Shown: one piece after another, positions 33,530 through 42,025 of the stretch
How positions within the stretch are numbered: the stretch's first letter is position 1
How the letters are laid out: every line of letters begins with the position of its first letter
From: VFMC01 sp046331225
GTDB lineage: Bacteria; Actinomycetota; Acidimicrobiia; Acidimicrobiales; Ilumatobacteraceae
NCBI GenBank assembly: GCA_046331225.1
Contig: JAXLRF010000014.1
Span: forward strand, 1-64,000
Reading direction: 5' to 3'
DNA length: 64,000 nt
Notes under the pieces: model-generated
What the model saw: the letters and a program-made list of their open reading frames with translations, nothing else
The model's database searches: none
What the model was told of the DNA's origin: nothing
Made by a program: the position numbers and the translations under genes

Positions 33530-35980
33530 TCAGTGGTGCGGCGCGCTGGGAGCCGCAGGTGTCGACACCAGCCGGTACTCGGGGTTGAGCATCGCGAGCA
33601 TCCCGTGGTGGTCGGCCGGCACACCGGTCGCGCTCAGCACCGTGCCGAGACGGAGCCCACCGATCTCGCGTCGGCCGAAGAAGACGAGGGTGATGCTGCC
33701 GCTCTCGTCGGCGACCGAGCACTCGAGCGCCGGGTTGCCGCCCCACGGCTGCACGCGGATCGAGCGCACCCGGCCGGCCACCGTCAGCCGCCGGCGACCG
33801 GTGATGTCGGCGATGCGGGTGCGGTCGGACGGGAGGTCGGCAGGGTTGACGTTGGTGGACTTCGGACCGCTCTTCGGTGTGGGGAACGCCGTTGCCGTCA
33901 TCACGCTCGTCTCGATCGCCGACGTCGCGGTCGGCTTCGATCCACGGCCGAGGTGATAGGGCACGATCGTGACGTTGCAGTGCGGCATGTCCGACAGCGC
34001 CGACACGATCGAGTTCGACGAGCGGTCGTGCAGCAACCGGTGCCACACCTTGGTGTACTCGCGACGGGGGATGAGCACCGTCAACTCGGTGTCGGCATCC
34101 GCGATCAGGTGCGAGGCGAGCTCGGCGGCCGCACGCGGCACCTGACGGTCGGGGCATTCGATCGTGTCGAGGGGGAAGCGTGAGAAGCCGAGCTCTCGCC
34201 ATGCCTCGACCAGCAGCCCGGTCTTCCAGGGGTCGAGGTCGAAGTGCACGGCCCGCAGGTCGTCGGCGCCGACGGTGCGCGCGTACTGCAGTGCCCGAGC
34301 CGTCGCCGCGTCGAGGTCGTCGACCAGGACCACCACGGCGTGACGGCGCATCGTGCGGACGACCGCGAGCTCGGCGGCGTCGTCGCGCAGCTCGGCGTCC
34401 TCGGTCTCGTACGCGCGGTTCAGCCGCACCAGGCCGTACACCATGATCGGTACGAGGAGCATCACGACCCACGCACCCTCCCGGAACTTCACGACCGAGA
34501 CGATGACGAGCACCAGCAGCGACAGGAGTGCACCGATCCCGTTGATCACGAGGCCCGTGCGCCACTGGGGCTCCCGGTGGGTGATGTGGTGCTTGGCCAT
34601 GCCGGCCTGGCTGAGGGTGAAGCTGGTGAACACGCCGATCGCATAGAGCGGGATCAGGCGGCTCACCTCGCCGCCCGTGCCGATCAGGGTGACCGTCGCG
34701 GCGATGGCGAGGAAGATGATGCCGTTCGAGAACACGAGGCGGTGGCCGCGCACGGTGAACTGGCGCGGCATGAAGTTGTCGCCGGCGTGGAACGAGGCGA
34801 GCCGCGGGAAGTCGGCGAAGCTGGTGTTCGCGGCGAGCACCAGGATCAGCATCGTGCCGGCCTGCAGCGAGTAGAAGAGCGCGTGACCGATCAACGAGTC
34901 GCCGTAGGTGAGCTTGCCCACCTGCGAGATCACCGAGGGCACGCCCTCGTCGTACGGCACGGCGTGCACACGCGCGGCCAACATCGACAGGCCGAGGAAC
35001 ATCACGCCGAGCAGGGTGCCCATCACCACGAGGGTGTCGCGGGCGTTCTTCCAGGCGGGCGCCCTGAACGCCGGCACGCCGTTGGAGATCGCCTCGACGC
35101 CGGTGACCGCCGCGCCGCCCGAGCCGAACGCCTTGAGCACGACGAACACGGTCGCGCCCATCAGCAGGCCGTTGCCGTGGTGGGATCCGAACTCGATCAT
35201 GCCGTCCGCGTCGGTGGCACCACGCTCGAGACCGCCCGTGAGGATGCGGAACGACCCGACACCGAGCAGGACGAACATGTTGGCGATGAAGAAGTAGGTC
35301 GGCGTCGCGAACAGCTTGCCGCTCTCCTTGGTGCCGCGCAGGTTGCCGTAGGCGATCAGGAACACGAACCCGATCGCGATCAGGTGCTTGTACGGCGCCA
35401 GTGGGTGGAAGGCCGAGGCGAGCGCGTCACTACCGGCCGCAACCGACACGGCGACGGTGAGCACGTAGTCGGTGAGCAGCGCAACACCGGCCACCTGTGC
35501 CGGCAGCAGACCGAAGTTGTCGCGGGTGACGATGTAGGCACCGCCGGCCGACGGGTACGCCTTGATCGTCTGGCGGTACGACAGGATCAGGAACCCGAGC
35601 ACCACGAGCAGGGCCACCGTCACCGGCGTGACGAGCGAGAACGCCGCGAGGCCCACGTAGGGGATGAGCACGCGCAGGATCTCCTCGGTGGCGTACGCAC
35701 ACGACGAGAGGTTGTCCGAGGCGAACACCGCCAGGGCCGTCGGCTTGCCGAGCACCTCGTGCTCGAGCTGTTCGGAGTACAGCGGCGGGCCGAGGAACCT
35801 CGTCTTCATCCGCGCCGAGAACGGTTGCCTGGGACCCTGCCCGTGGTGTGCCCGGTGGGTCGCCGGGTCGCCGGGTGTGGGGGCGGAGGTGAGGATCGGG
35901 TCGTCGTCCAACAGCACGACGTCATGGAACGCCCGATCGGTGCGCCGTGGTGTCGAGGACGTGCGAAGAATGCGCTGCAC
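33530..35980 (-). CDS. kimA-like: KimA-like K+ transporter fused to a C-terminal OB-fold domain
   Basis: The 816-residue protein has a KimA/YdaO-type APC transporter: FLGPPLYSEQLEHEVLG, then LAVFASDNLSSCAYATEEIL, SYRQTIKAYPSAGGAYIVTR and about 12 membrane segments to residue 500. A soluble region follows, and the last 90 residues are an OB fold with VAGRVRSIRV, DESGSITLVFFGRREIGG and LNPEYRLV. KimA imports potassium in Bacillus and is inhibited there by c-di-AMP. The OB fold matches the separate gene at 55326. The first 57 residues are low-complexity, and a start at 35809 (ATG) is equally possible. It lies 15 bases after kdpE1. Confidence 0.85.
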   Translation of the reverse strand: MQRILRTSSTPRRTDRAFHDVVLLDDDPILTSAPTPGDPATHRAHHGQGPRQPFSARMKTRFLGPPLYSEQLEHEVLGKPTALAVFASDNLSSCAYATEEILRVLIPYVGLAAFSLVTPVTVALLVVLGFLILSYRQTIKAYPSAGGAYIVTRDNFGLLPAQVAGVALLTDYVLTVAVSVAAGSDALASAFHPLAPYKHLIAIGFVFLIAYGNLRGTKESGKLFATPTYFFIANMFVLLGVGSFRILTGGLERGATDADGMIEFGSHHGNGLLMGATVFVVLKAFGSGGAAVTGVEAISNGVPAFRAPAWKNARDTLVVMGTLLGVMFLGLSMLAARVHAVPYDEGVPSVISQVGKLTYGDSLIGHALFYSLQAGTMLILVLAANTSFADFPRLASFHAGDNFMPRQFTVRGHRLVFSNGIIFLAIAATVTLIGTGGEVSRLIPLYAIGVFTSFTLSQAGMAKHHITHREPQWRTGLVINGIGALLSLLVLVIVSVVKFREGAWVVMLLVPIMVYGLVRLNRAYETEDAELRDDAAELAVVRTMRRHAVVVLVDDLDAATARALQYARTVGADDLRAVHFDLDPWKTGLLVEAWRELGFSRFPLDTIECPDRQVPRAAAELASHLIADADTELTVLIPRREYTKVWHRLLHDRSSNSIVSALSDMPHCNVTIVPYHLGRGSKPTATSAIETSVMTATAFPTPKSGPKSTNVNPADLPSDRTRIADITGRRRLTVAGRVRSIRVQPWGGNPALECSVADESGSITLVFFGRREIGGLRLGTVLSATGVPADHHGMLAMLNPEYRLVSTPAAPSAPHH

Positions 35981-35995
35981 CGCGCAAAGAACGCG

Positions 35996-36694
35996 TCAAG
36001 ACGCGTCGTCGGGCGTCTCCGGGATCTCGAACCGGTAGCCGATACCGGGCTCGGTGATGAAGTAGCGGGGTCGGTTGGGGACCGGCTCGAGCTTGCGTCG
36101 GATGGCGGCGAGGTGCACCCGCAGGTAGTTGGTCTCGCGCTCGTACGCGGGCCCCCACACCTCCTGCAACAGCTGGCGTTGAGTGACCAGCCGCCCTCGG
36201 TGCCGCACGAGGTGCTCGACGATCTCCCACTCGATCGGTGTGAGGTGCGCCGTGTCGTCACCGATGGTCACACGGTGGGCGGCCAGGTCGACGACGAAGT
36301 GCGGCGTCACCACGACCGGTTCCTCGGCCACCGGCTGCACGCGACGCAGCGCAGCACGCACGCGAGCGAGGAGCTCGCTCATGCTGAACGGCTTGGTGAC
36401 GTAGTCGTCCGCGCCGGCGTCGAGCGCCGCGACCTTGCTGGCGTCACCCTCGCGGGCGGAGAGCACGATGATCGGCAGCCCGGTCCATCCGCGCAGCCCG
36501 TGGATGACGTCGATGCCGTCGATGCCCGGCAACCCGAGGTCGAGCAGCACGAGGTCGGGCGGGTCGGCCACCGCCGACGTCAGCGCGGCCTCGCCGGTCT
36601 CGACGGTGCGCACCTTGTAGCCGTGGGCGCGCAGGTTGATCTCGAGCGACCGGCCGATCTGCGGCTCGTCGTCGACCACCAGGATCGTGCTCAT
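35996..36694 (-). CDS. kdpE-like: KdpE-like response regulator, copy 1
   Basis: The 232-residue OmpR-family regulator has the acidic pair in VVDDEPQIG, phospho-acceptor Asp52 in VLLDLGLPG, VTKPFSM and the winged helix with LTPIEWEIVEHLVRH and TNYLRVHLAAIRRKLE, the KdpE-type pattern. The ATG overlaps the KdpD1 stop by 4 bases (ATGA). It is followed by the KimA-OB gene, which may be its target. Two further paralogues sit at 47312 and 51341. Confidence 0.87.
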   Translation of the reverse strand: MSTILVVDDEPQIGRSLEINLRAHGYKVRTVETGEAALTSAVADPPDLVLLDLGLPGIDGIDVIHGLRGWTGLPIIVLSAREGDASKVAALDAGADDYVTKPFSMSELLARVRAALRRVQPVAEEPVVVTPHFVVDLAAHRVTIGDDTAHLTPIEWEIVEHLVRHRGRLVTQRQLLQEVWGPAYERETNYLRVHLAAIRRKLEPVPNRPRYFITEPGIGYRFEIPETPDDAS

Positions 36695-38772
36695 GCGGCT
36701 GCCTCCCGCAACGTGATCGTCATCGTCAGCCCACCGCCGGGCGTGTCGTCCGCCTCGATCGTGCCACCCATCGCCTCGACGAACCCGTGCGCGATCGCGA
36801 GACCGAGGCCGGCACCGACGTCGCGAGAGCGGTCGCCCAGTCGCTGGAACGGCACGAAGATCCGGTCGCGGTCGGCCGGGGCGACACCGGGGCCGTGATC
36901 GACCACGCGCACCACGACGCGCTCGTCGAACGCCGCACCGTCGATCACCACGGCACGATCCGCCGGCGACCACGCGAGCGCGTTCGACACCACGTTGGCC
37001 AGGGCCCGCTCCAGCAGCGCGCGGTCGGCGGTGACGAGCGGCAGGTCGTCGGGCACCTCGATGTCGACACGGCCCTCGCGATCGACGCCGCTCGCCACCG
37101 TCGCCACGACCTCCTCGAGCGCCACCGGCCCGAGGGCGAGTTCGACCGCACCGGCCTGCAGGCGGCTGATGTCGAGCAGGTCGCGCACCATCCGCTCGAG
37201 CCGGCCGGCCGCCGCCACGATCTCGTCCAGCAGGGCGGCACGATCGGCCTCGCTGAAGGTCGCGTCGGCCTGCTGCAGCCCCGACGCAGACGCCGTGATC
37301 GCCGCGAGCGGCGTGCGGAAGTCGTGCGACACGGCCCGCAGCAACGCTGCTCGGAGGGCGTCGGTCTGGGCGACCAGCTCGGCGTTGGCCGCCTCGTCGC
37401 GCAGCCGTCGTGCTTCGACCGCCAGTGCGAGCTGATCGGCGAACGCTCGCAGGGTGTCGAGCTGATCGGCGCGCACCGCCGGCCCGTCGACCACCAGTCG
37501 CACGTCGCCGCTGCGTGACAGCTCGATCGCGTGGCCGTCGTCGGCCTCGAGGCGGCGCTCGCCCACCAGCTGCGTCGGCCACCAGCCCTCGGCCGTGCGC
37601 TCGTGGATGGCGGCCGACGACAGACCGAACGTGGTACGCAGCTGCTCGAGCAGTTCGGGCAGCGGGTCGCGCGCCCCGACCAGCGTGGCCGCCGACCGGG
37701 CGAGCGCGGTGGCTTCGGCCCTCGCCGTCGTGGCCTCGCGCGAACGACGGGCACTGCGGTCGACGAGCACGCTGATCACCACCGTCACCATCACGAACAC
37801 CACGAGCGCCACCACGTTCTCGGGATCGTTGACGGTGAGGGTGTGCAACGGCGGCGTGAGGAACCAGTTGGTGAGGCCGACGGCCACCACCGAGGCGACG
37901 AGGCCCGGCACCAGCCCGCCGAGCGCGGCCACCGCGACCACCACGGCGAGGTCGAGCAACAGCGCCGAGCCGACCGACACGTGCGAGCGCATCGAGCTGA
38001 GCACGGCCGTCAGCGCGGCGAGCCCGATCGCACCGGACCACCACGCGAGACGACGGTGGGTGGGTGCGATCGGCCGGCGCGTGAGCACCACCGGCGGCAC
38101 CACCACCGGGGCCGCGGCTGCGGTCGGCCGTCGGTCGATGTCGTCGTGCTGGTCGTCGCGGCGGGCGTCACGACCCGACGCGTCGAGCTGCGCGGCGAGG
38201 CGGTCGGCGGTCCACCCGAGCGCGAGCAGGCGCAGCTCGCCGAGTGCCGGCAGCCGGTAGCGCTGCGCGGTGCCGGCGTCGTGGACGGCCACGCGCCCGT
38301 GGGCGACCCGGCGACGCAGGGCTTCGGCACTGAGATCGACGAGGTCGACCTGGTCGATCGACGCGACCACGTGATCGGGGACGGGCGGGCGGTCGATCGG
38401 GCCGGTCCACCGGCGCGTGGCGTCGCGCAGGGCAGCGACGTCGGCGAGCTCGAGCGTGGCCACCACGTCGATGCCCGCCTCGAGCAGGGGCTCGACGCAC
38501 GTCCAGTGGGCCGGCGAGCCGTCGGCCAGATCGTCGACCAGGACGACGTCCGGAGCCGCTGCCACCAGCGCCGCAACGTCGGGCACGACCGACCCGTGGG
38601 CTCCGAGTCGTCGCGCCAGCTCGGCCGGCCCGTCGACGGTCGTCTCACCGAGTGCACCGACACGCACCGCGGCACCGCGACCCGCGCGGCGGACACCCTC
38701 GTCGAGCATCGCGTGGGTCGTGCCCACCCCGGGCGCGTAGCCGAGGTACACACGGAAGGTGCCACGCGCCAC
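36691..38772 (-). CDS. kdpD-like: KdpD-like histidine kinase, copy 1, no USP domain and degenerate P-loop
   Basis: The 693-residue protein has an N-terminal KdpD-type ATP-binding part with LGYAPGVGTTHAM, where the Walker A lysine is replaced by Thr, and VVLVDDLADG in place of the usual VDEFAHTN. No universal-stress (USP) domain is found between this part and the four DUF4118 membrane helices (about 270-365). A GAF-like linker, AVSHDFRTPLAAI with His483, and the ATPase end GAGLGLAIAHG follow. The sensing part is therefore altered while the kinase core is intact. The GTG at 38772 lies 7 bases behind GAGACT, with a TTGACA further up. Confidence 0.87.
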   Translation of the reverse strand: MARGTFRVYLGYAPGVGTTHAMLDEGVRRAGRGAAVRVGALGETTVDGPAELARRLGAHGSVVPDVAALVAAAPDVVLVDDLADGSPAHWTCVEPLLEAGIDVVATLELADVAALRDATRRWTGPIDRPPVPDHVVASIDQVDLVDLSAEALRRRVAHGRVAVHDAGTAQRYRLPALGELRLLALGWTADRLAAQLDASGRDARRDDQHDDIDRRPTAAAAPVVVPPVVLTRRPIAPTHRRLAWWSGAIGLAALTAVLSSMRSHVSVGSALLLDLAVVVAVAALGGLVPGLVASVVAVGLTNWFLTPPLHTLTVNDPENVVALVVFVMVTVVISVLVDRSARRSREATTARAEATALARSAATLVGARDPLPELLEQLRTTFGLSSAAIHERTAEGWWPTQLVGERRLEADDGHAIELSRSGDVRLVVDGPAVRADQLDTLRAFADQLALAVEARRLRDEAANAELVAQTDALRAALLRAVSHDFRTPLAAITASASGLQQADATFSEADRAALLDEIVAAAGRLERMVRDLLDISRLQAGAVELALGPVALEEVVATVASGVDREGRVDIEVPDDLPLVTADRALLERALANVVSNALAWSPADRAVVIDGAAFDERVVVRVVDHGPGVAPADRDRIFVPFQRLGDRSRDVGAGLGLAIAHGFVEAMGGTIEADDTPGGGLTMTITLREAAA

Positions 38773-38779
38773 GGGCAGC

Positions 38780-38810
38780 AGTCTCGCGTCGCCGACGGTG
38801 GCCGTGTCAA
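38780..38810 (-). promoter_or_regulatory. Candidate internal promoter for kdpD copy 1
   Basis: On the minus strand a perfect -35 TTGACA (38805-38810), a 19-base spacer and GAGACT (38780-38785) end 7 bases before the GTG. The -35 overlaps the stop of the upstream membrane gene, so it would be a second promoter inside the operon. The long spacer and weak -10 make it tentative. Confidence 0.4.
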
Positions 38811-39874
38811 CGGCGCATGCGCGCCAGCAGCCACACCTCGGCGGCCACACCGATCACGGCGGCACCGATCAGGCCGAGCGTGCCGCTGGTGGTGGCGTCT
38901 CGCGTGAGCAGCACGGCACCACAGCCGAGCGCGCCGAGCAGCACCACGCCGGACACCACCGACACCACGCGTTCGAGCCGGGTGAGGTCGCGGTCGTAGC
39001 GGATGCCCGACGACGTGGCGCCCTCGGACTTCAGCACCTGACCGAGCCACTGCACCGGGGCGCCGCTCACCCACAGCGACGCCGGCGCCCAGATGACCAG
39101 CGTGGCGACGATCCAGCGTTCGGCGCTGTCGGGCACGCCGGGCGAGCTCTCCACCACCGCGGCCATCGTGTAGGTCGAGGCCACCGTGGTGAGCACCACC
39201 AGCAGGGCCTTGATGTAGCGCAGGACGATCACCTGTACCCGCAGCACGTGCCGCGCCATGCCGTACTCGATCTTGGCGACCTCGTCGATCAGGTACCGGT
39301 CGCGCACGCCGGCGAGCAGCAGCAATGCCTCGGCGCGCGTCGCGTCGGTGGGCCTGTCGGTGGCCGCCAGGCCGTCGTAAGCGGCGATCTGCGAGTCGAT
39401 GTGCCGGCGGGCGACGTCATTGCGCGGGACGAGCAGCTCGACGTTCGACGGGTCGTTGCGCCTCGCCTGCAGCTCGGCGGCCGCAGCCGGTCCGAGCTCG
39501 TCCATCGGCAGGTGCAGGCTGGTGAGGGTGAACCGGGGCGTGAACGTGGTGCCGCGATCGCTCGTGACGTGGTTCGCGTGGAAGTAGAAGCGCGTGATCT
39601 CGTACAGCAGCAACCACACCACCGCGAAGGTGAGGCCGAGCGTGCAGACGACCAGGCCGGCCAGCACGAAGTGCAGCGGCGTGTTGGTCGACAGCAGCGA
39701 CTCGAGCACGTTCACCACCGAATCGCGCCCGACCGCCGGCAGCAGCACCAGCACGCCGGCACCCGAGAGCAGGGCCGTGACCACGCGGTGGATGGTCGAC
39801 AACCGCACGTCCGACCGCTGCAGGTAGGCGCGCATCGCCGCGCGCTCGTCGTTGGTGAGCTCCACGGCCGTCAC
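38807..39874 (-). CDS. Membrane protein of unknown function
   Basis: The 355-residue protein has at least six hydrophobic segments: two near residues 30-100, two near 215-285, and two at the C-terminus (VVSVVSGVVLLGALGCGAVLL, then GTLGLIGAAVIGVAAEVWLLA). A soluble stretch of about 115 residues (105-215) lies between the first and second pairs. I do not recognise the family. It is the first gene of the leftward operon with kdpD1, kdpE1 and kimA-OB, and diverges from the kdp ATPase operon, so a role in K+ or osmotic response is likely. The GTG at 39874 or 39865 is the start. Confidence 0.72.
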   Translation of the reverse strand: MTAVELTNDERAAMRAYLQRSDVRLSTIHRVVTALLSGAGVLVLLPAVGRDSVVNVLESLLSTNTPLHFVLAGLVVCTLGLTFAVVWLLLYEITRFYFHANHVTSDRGTTFTPRFTLTSLHLPMDELGPAAAAELQARRNDPSNVELLVPRNDVARRHIDSQIAAYDGLAATDRPTDATRAEALLLLAGVRDRYLIDEVAKIEYGMARHVLRVQVIVLRYIKALLVVLTTVASTYTMAAVVESSPGVPDSAERWIVATLVIWAPASLWVSGAPVQWLGQVLKSEGATSSGIRYDRDLTRLERVVSVVSGVVLLGALGCGAVLLTRDATTSGTLGLIGAAVIGVAAEVWLLARMRR

Positions 39875-39919
39875 GATCCCACAGCGCGGGCAGGGCCGAC
39901 GTGGATGCCCGGGCCCGTG

Positions 39920-39968
39920 GTGAAGGCGCCGTGAAGAACCGCCCGGTCGGCGTGAAGAAGCCGTGAAG
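39920..39968. promoter_or_regulatory. Four GTGAAG repeats (11-21-11 bp) in the divergent kdp control region
   Basis: GTGAAG occurs at 39920, 39931, 39952 and 39963. The start-to-start spacings are 11, 21 and 11 bp, so all four lie on about the same face of the helix. Pairs of 11-bp-spaced direct repeats are typical binding sites of OmpR/PhoB-family regulators, to which KdpE belongs. The array sits between the leftward operon and the kdpFABCDE operon; TACACC at 39997-40002 may be the -10 of the latter. Confidence 0.6.
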
Positions 39969-40053
39969 GCGCTTCCGTCGCGTCGACCACCGGGCGTACA
40001 CCGATCTCCGCTCGGCGAGAGGCCGGGTCGAGACGAATCGGAGGTGGCCGCAG

Positions 40054-40185
40054 ATGGGCGACGTGGTGATGGTGGCGACGATGGTCGCCTTCGTGTTGCT
40101 GTGCGTGGGCTACGTGGGGTGGTGCGACCGGATCCTGTCGGCGGACGACGCCGGGGAACCGGCCGACGCCGAGGCGGTGTCGTGA
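40054..40185 (+). CDS. Small membrane protein upstream of kdpF
   Basis: The 43-residue ORF encodes MGDVVMVATMVAFVLLCVGY followed by VGWCDRIL and a short acidic tail: one membrane helix of about 20 residues. GGAGGTGG lies 7-8 bases before the ATG, and codon use matches its neighbours. The stop overlaps the kdpF ATG (TGATG), so the two are coupled. I recall similar small proteins with a CDR-like motif in front of kdp genes in other high-GC bacteria, but could not check it. A role in Kdp assembly or regulation is inferred. Confidence 0.7.
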   Translation: MGDVVMVATMVAFVLLCVGYVGWCDRILSADDAGEPADAEAVS

Positions 40186-40283
40186 TGCTCGCCTCGTCCG
40201 TCGACAACTGGGTCGGGCTCGCCCTGGCCGTGGCCGCCGTGCTGTACCTGGTGGTCGTCCTCGTGCACCCGGAGCGCTTCTGA
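40185..40283 (+). CDS. kdpF: KdpF, small subunit of the K+-transporting ATPase
   Basis: The 32-residue single-helix protein reads MLASSVDNWVGLALAV, then AAVLYLVVVLVHPERF. The C-terminal Y-L-...-L-x-x-P-E-R-F is typical of KdpF, which stabilises the KdpABC complex. Its stop overlaps the start of kdpA (TGATG) and its start overlaps the preceding small ORF. Confidence 0.88.
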   Translation: MLASSVDNWVGLALAVAAVLYLVVVLVHPERF

Positions 40284-42025
40284 TGACGTGGCAGAACCTC
40301 GTCCAGGCACTGGTGCTGATGGTGCTGCTCGGCGTCAGCGTGCCACCGCTCGGCCGGTACCTCGCTGCCGTGTACGGCAGCCGCAACGACGGCACGGCGC
40401 CCGGCGATCGCGTGTTCCGGCCGGTCGAGCGCACGATCTACCGGCTCTGCCGGATCGACGAGCGGCGCGAGCAGCGATGGAACGTGTACGCGCTCTCGCT
40501 GCTCGCCTTCTCGCTCGTGTCGCTGCTCGCGCTGTACCTGCTGCTGCGACTGCAGGGACACCTGCCGTTCGACCCGACCGGCCGCGACGGCGTGTCGCCC
40601 ACCGGCGCGTTCAGCGTGGCCGTCAGCTTCGTCACCAACACCAACTGGCAGTGGTACTCGGGTGAGGTGGCGATGAGCCACCTCACCCAGATGATCGGCC
40701 TCGCGGTGCAGAACTTCGTGTCGGCCGCCGTGGGCTTCGGTGTGATCGTCGCGATCATCCGCGGCATCACCCGCACCAACCACCGGTCGCGCACCCTCGG
40801 CAACTTCTGGGTCGACCTGGTGCGCGGCACGGTGCGGATCCTGCTGCCGATGTCGTTCGTGTTCGCTCTCGTGCTCGGCTCGCAGGGCGTGGTGCAGAAC
40901 CTGTCGGGCCACACCTCGGCCTCGTTGGTCGACGCCGCCGCAGCCGAGGTGACGGGCTCGCCCACCCAGTCGATCCCCGGCGGCCCGGTCGCCTCGCAGG
41001 AGGCGATCAAGCAGCTCGGCACCAACGGTGGCGGCTTCTACAACGCCAACTCGGCGCACCCGTTCGAGAACCCGAACCCGATCACCAACCTGCTCGAGAC
41101 CTGGGCGATCCTGGTGATCCCGTTCGCCCTCGTGGTGGCGTTCGGCATCCTCGTGAAGGACCGGCGCCAGTCGCGGTTGCTCGGCGCTGTGATGGTGCTG
41201 TTCCTGGTGTGCATCACGGCGTTCTCGATGTTCGCCGAGTCGAACGGCAACCCCGAGCTGTCGGCCCGTGGGGTCGACCAGTCGATCTCGACCACGCAGT
41301 CGGGCGGCAACATGGAGGGCAAGGAGGTGCGCCTCGGCACGAGCGCCTGCACGCTGTGGGCCGGCGCCACCACGGGCACCTCCAACGGGTCGGTCAACTG
41401 CATGCACGACTCGTTCACGCCGCTCGGCGGGCTCGCACCGATGTTCCACATGATGCTGGGCGAGGTGTCGCCCGGCGGCATCGGTGTGGGGCTGATGGGC
41501 CTGCTCGTCAACGCGTTGCTCGGTGTGTTCATCGCCGGGCTGATGGTGGGGCGCACGCCCGAGTACCTCGGCAAGAAGATCCAGGCCGCCGAGATGAAGC
41601 TCGTGACGCTGTACATCCTGGCGATGCCGATCGCGTTGCTCGGGTTCGCCGCTGCGTCGATGACGCTGGCGAGTGCCGCCACCTACCAGCCGGGCCCTCA
41701 TGGGCTGTCGGAGGTGCTCTACAACTTCGCCTCCGCGGCCAACAACAACGGGTCGGCCTTCGCGTTCCAGAACACCGGCACCCCGTGGTACACGGTGACC
41801 CAGGGCCTGGCGATGCTGATCGGCCGGTTCTTCCTGATCGTGCCCGCCCTGGCGATCGCCGGGTCGTTGGCCGCCAAGCCGAAGGTGCCCACCACTGCGG
41901 GCACGCTGCCCACCCACACCCCGCTGTTCGGCGCGCTGGTCACCGGTGTGGTGATCGTCGTCGCCGGTCTCACCTTCTTCCCCGCCCTCGCACTGGGCCC
42001 GATCCTGGAGCACCTGTCGCTGTGA
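40283..42025 (+). CDS. kdpA: KdpA, K+-channel subunit of the Kdp ATPase
   Basis: The 580-residue membrane protein is the ion-conducting subunit of the high-affinity K+-ATPase. All four selectivity-filter regions are visible: VSFVTNTNWQWYSGE, QLGTNGGGFYNANSAHPFEN, PLGGLAPMFHMMLGEVSPGG and ASAANNNGSAFAF. It has about ten helices. It shares the small-ORF/kdpF/kdpA coupled start region and overlaps kdpB by 4 bases (GTGA). It should be made under K+ limitation. Confidence 0.97.
   Translation: MTWQNLVQALVLMVLLGVSVPPLGRYLAAVYGSRNDGTAPGDRVFRPVERTIYRLCRIDERREQRWNVYALSLLAFSLVSLLALYLLLRLQGHLPFDPTGRDGVSPTGAFSVAVSFVTNTNWQWYSGEVAMSHLTQMIGLAVQNFVSAAVGFGVIVAIIRGITRTNHRSRTLGNFWVDLVRGTVRILLPMSFVFALVLGSQGVVQNLSGHTSASLVDAAAAEVTGSPTQSIPGGPVASQEAIKQLGTNGGGFYNANSAHPFENPNPITNLLETWAILVIPFALVVAFGILVKDRRQSRLLGAVMVLFLVCITAFSMFAESNGNPELSARGVDQSISTTQSGGNMEGKEVRLGTSACTLWAGATTGTSNGSVNCMHDSFTPLGGLAPMFHMMLGEVSPGGIGVGLMGLLVNALLGVFIAGLMVGRTPEYLGKKIQAAEMKLVTLYILAMPIALLGFAAASMTLASAATYQPGPHGLSEVLYNFASAANNNGSAFAFQNTGTPWYTVTQGLAMLIGRFFLIVPALAIAGSLAAKPKVPTTAGTLPTHTPLFGALVTGVVIVVAGLTFFPALALGPILEHLSL

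Noticed and set aside
39875..40053. A c-di-AMP (ydaO) or other riboswitch before kdp or kimA
   Set aside because: I found no match to the ydaO consensus or a convincing aptamer; the kimA leader is too short and the kdp gap is filled by GTGAAG repeats.
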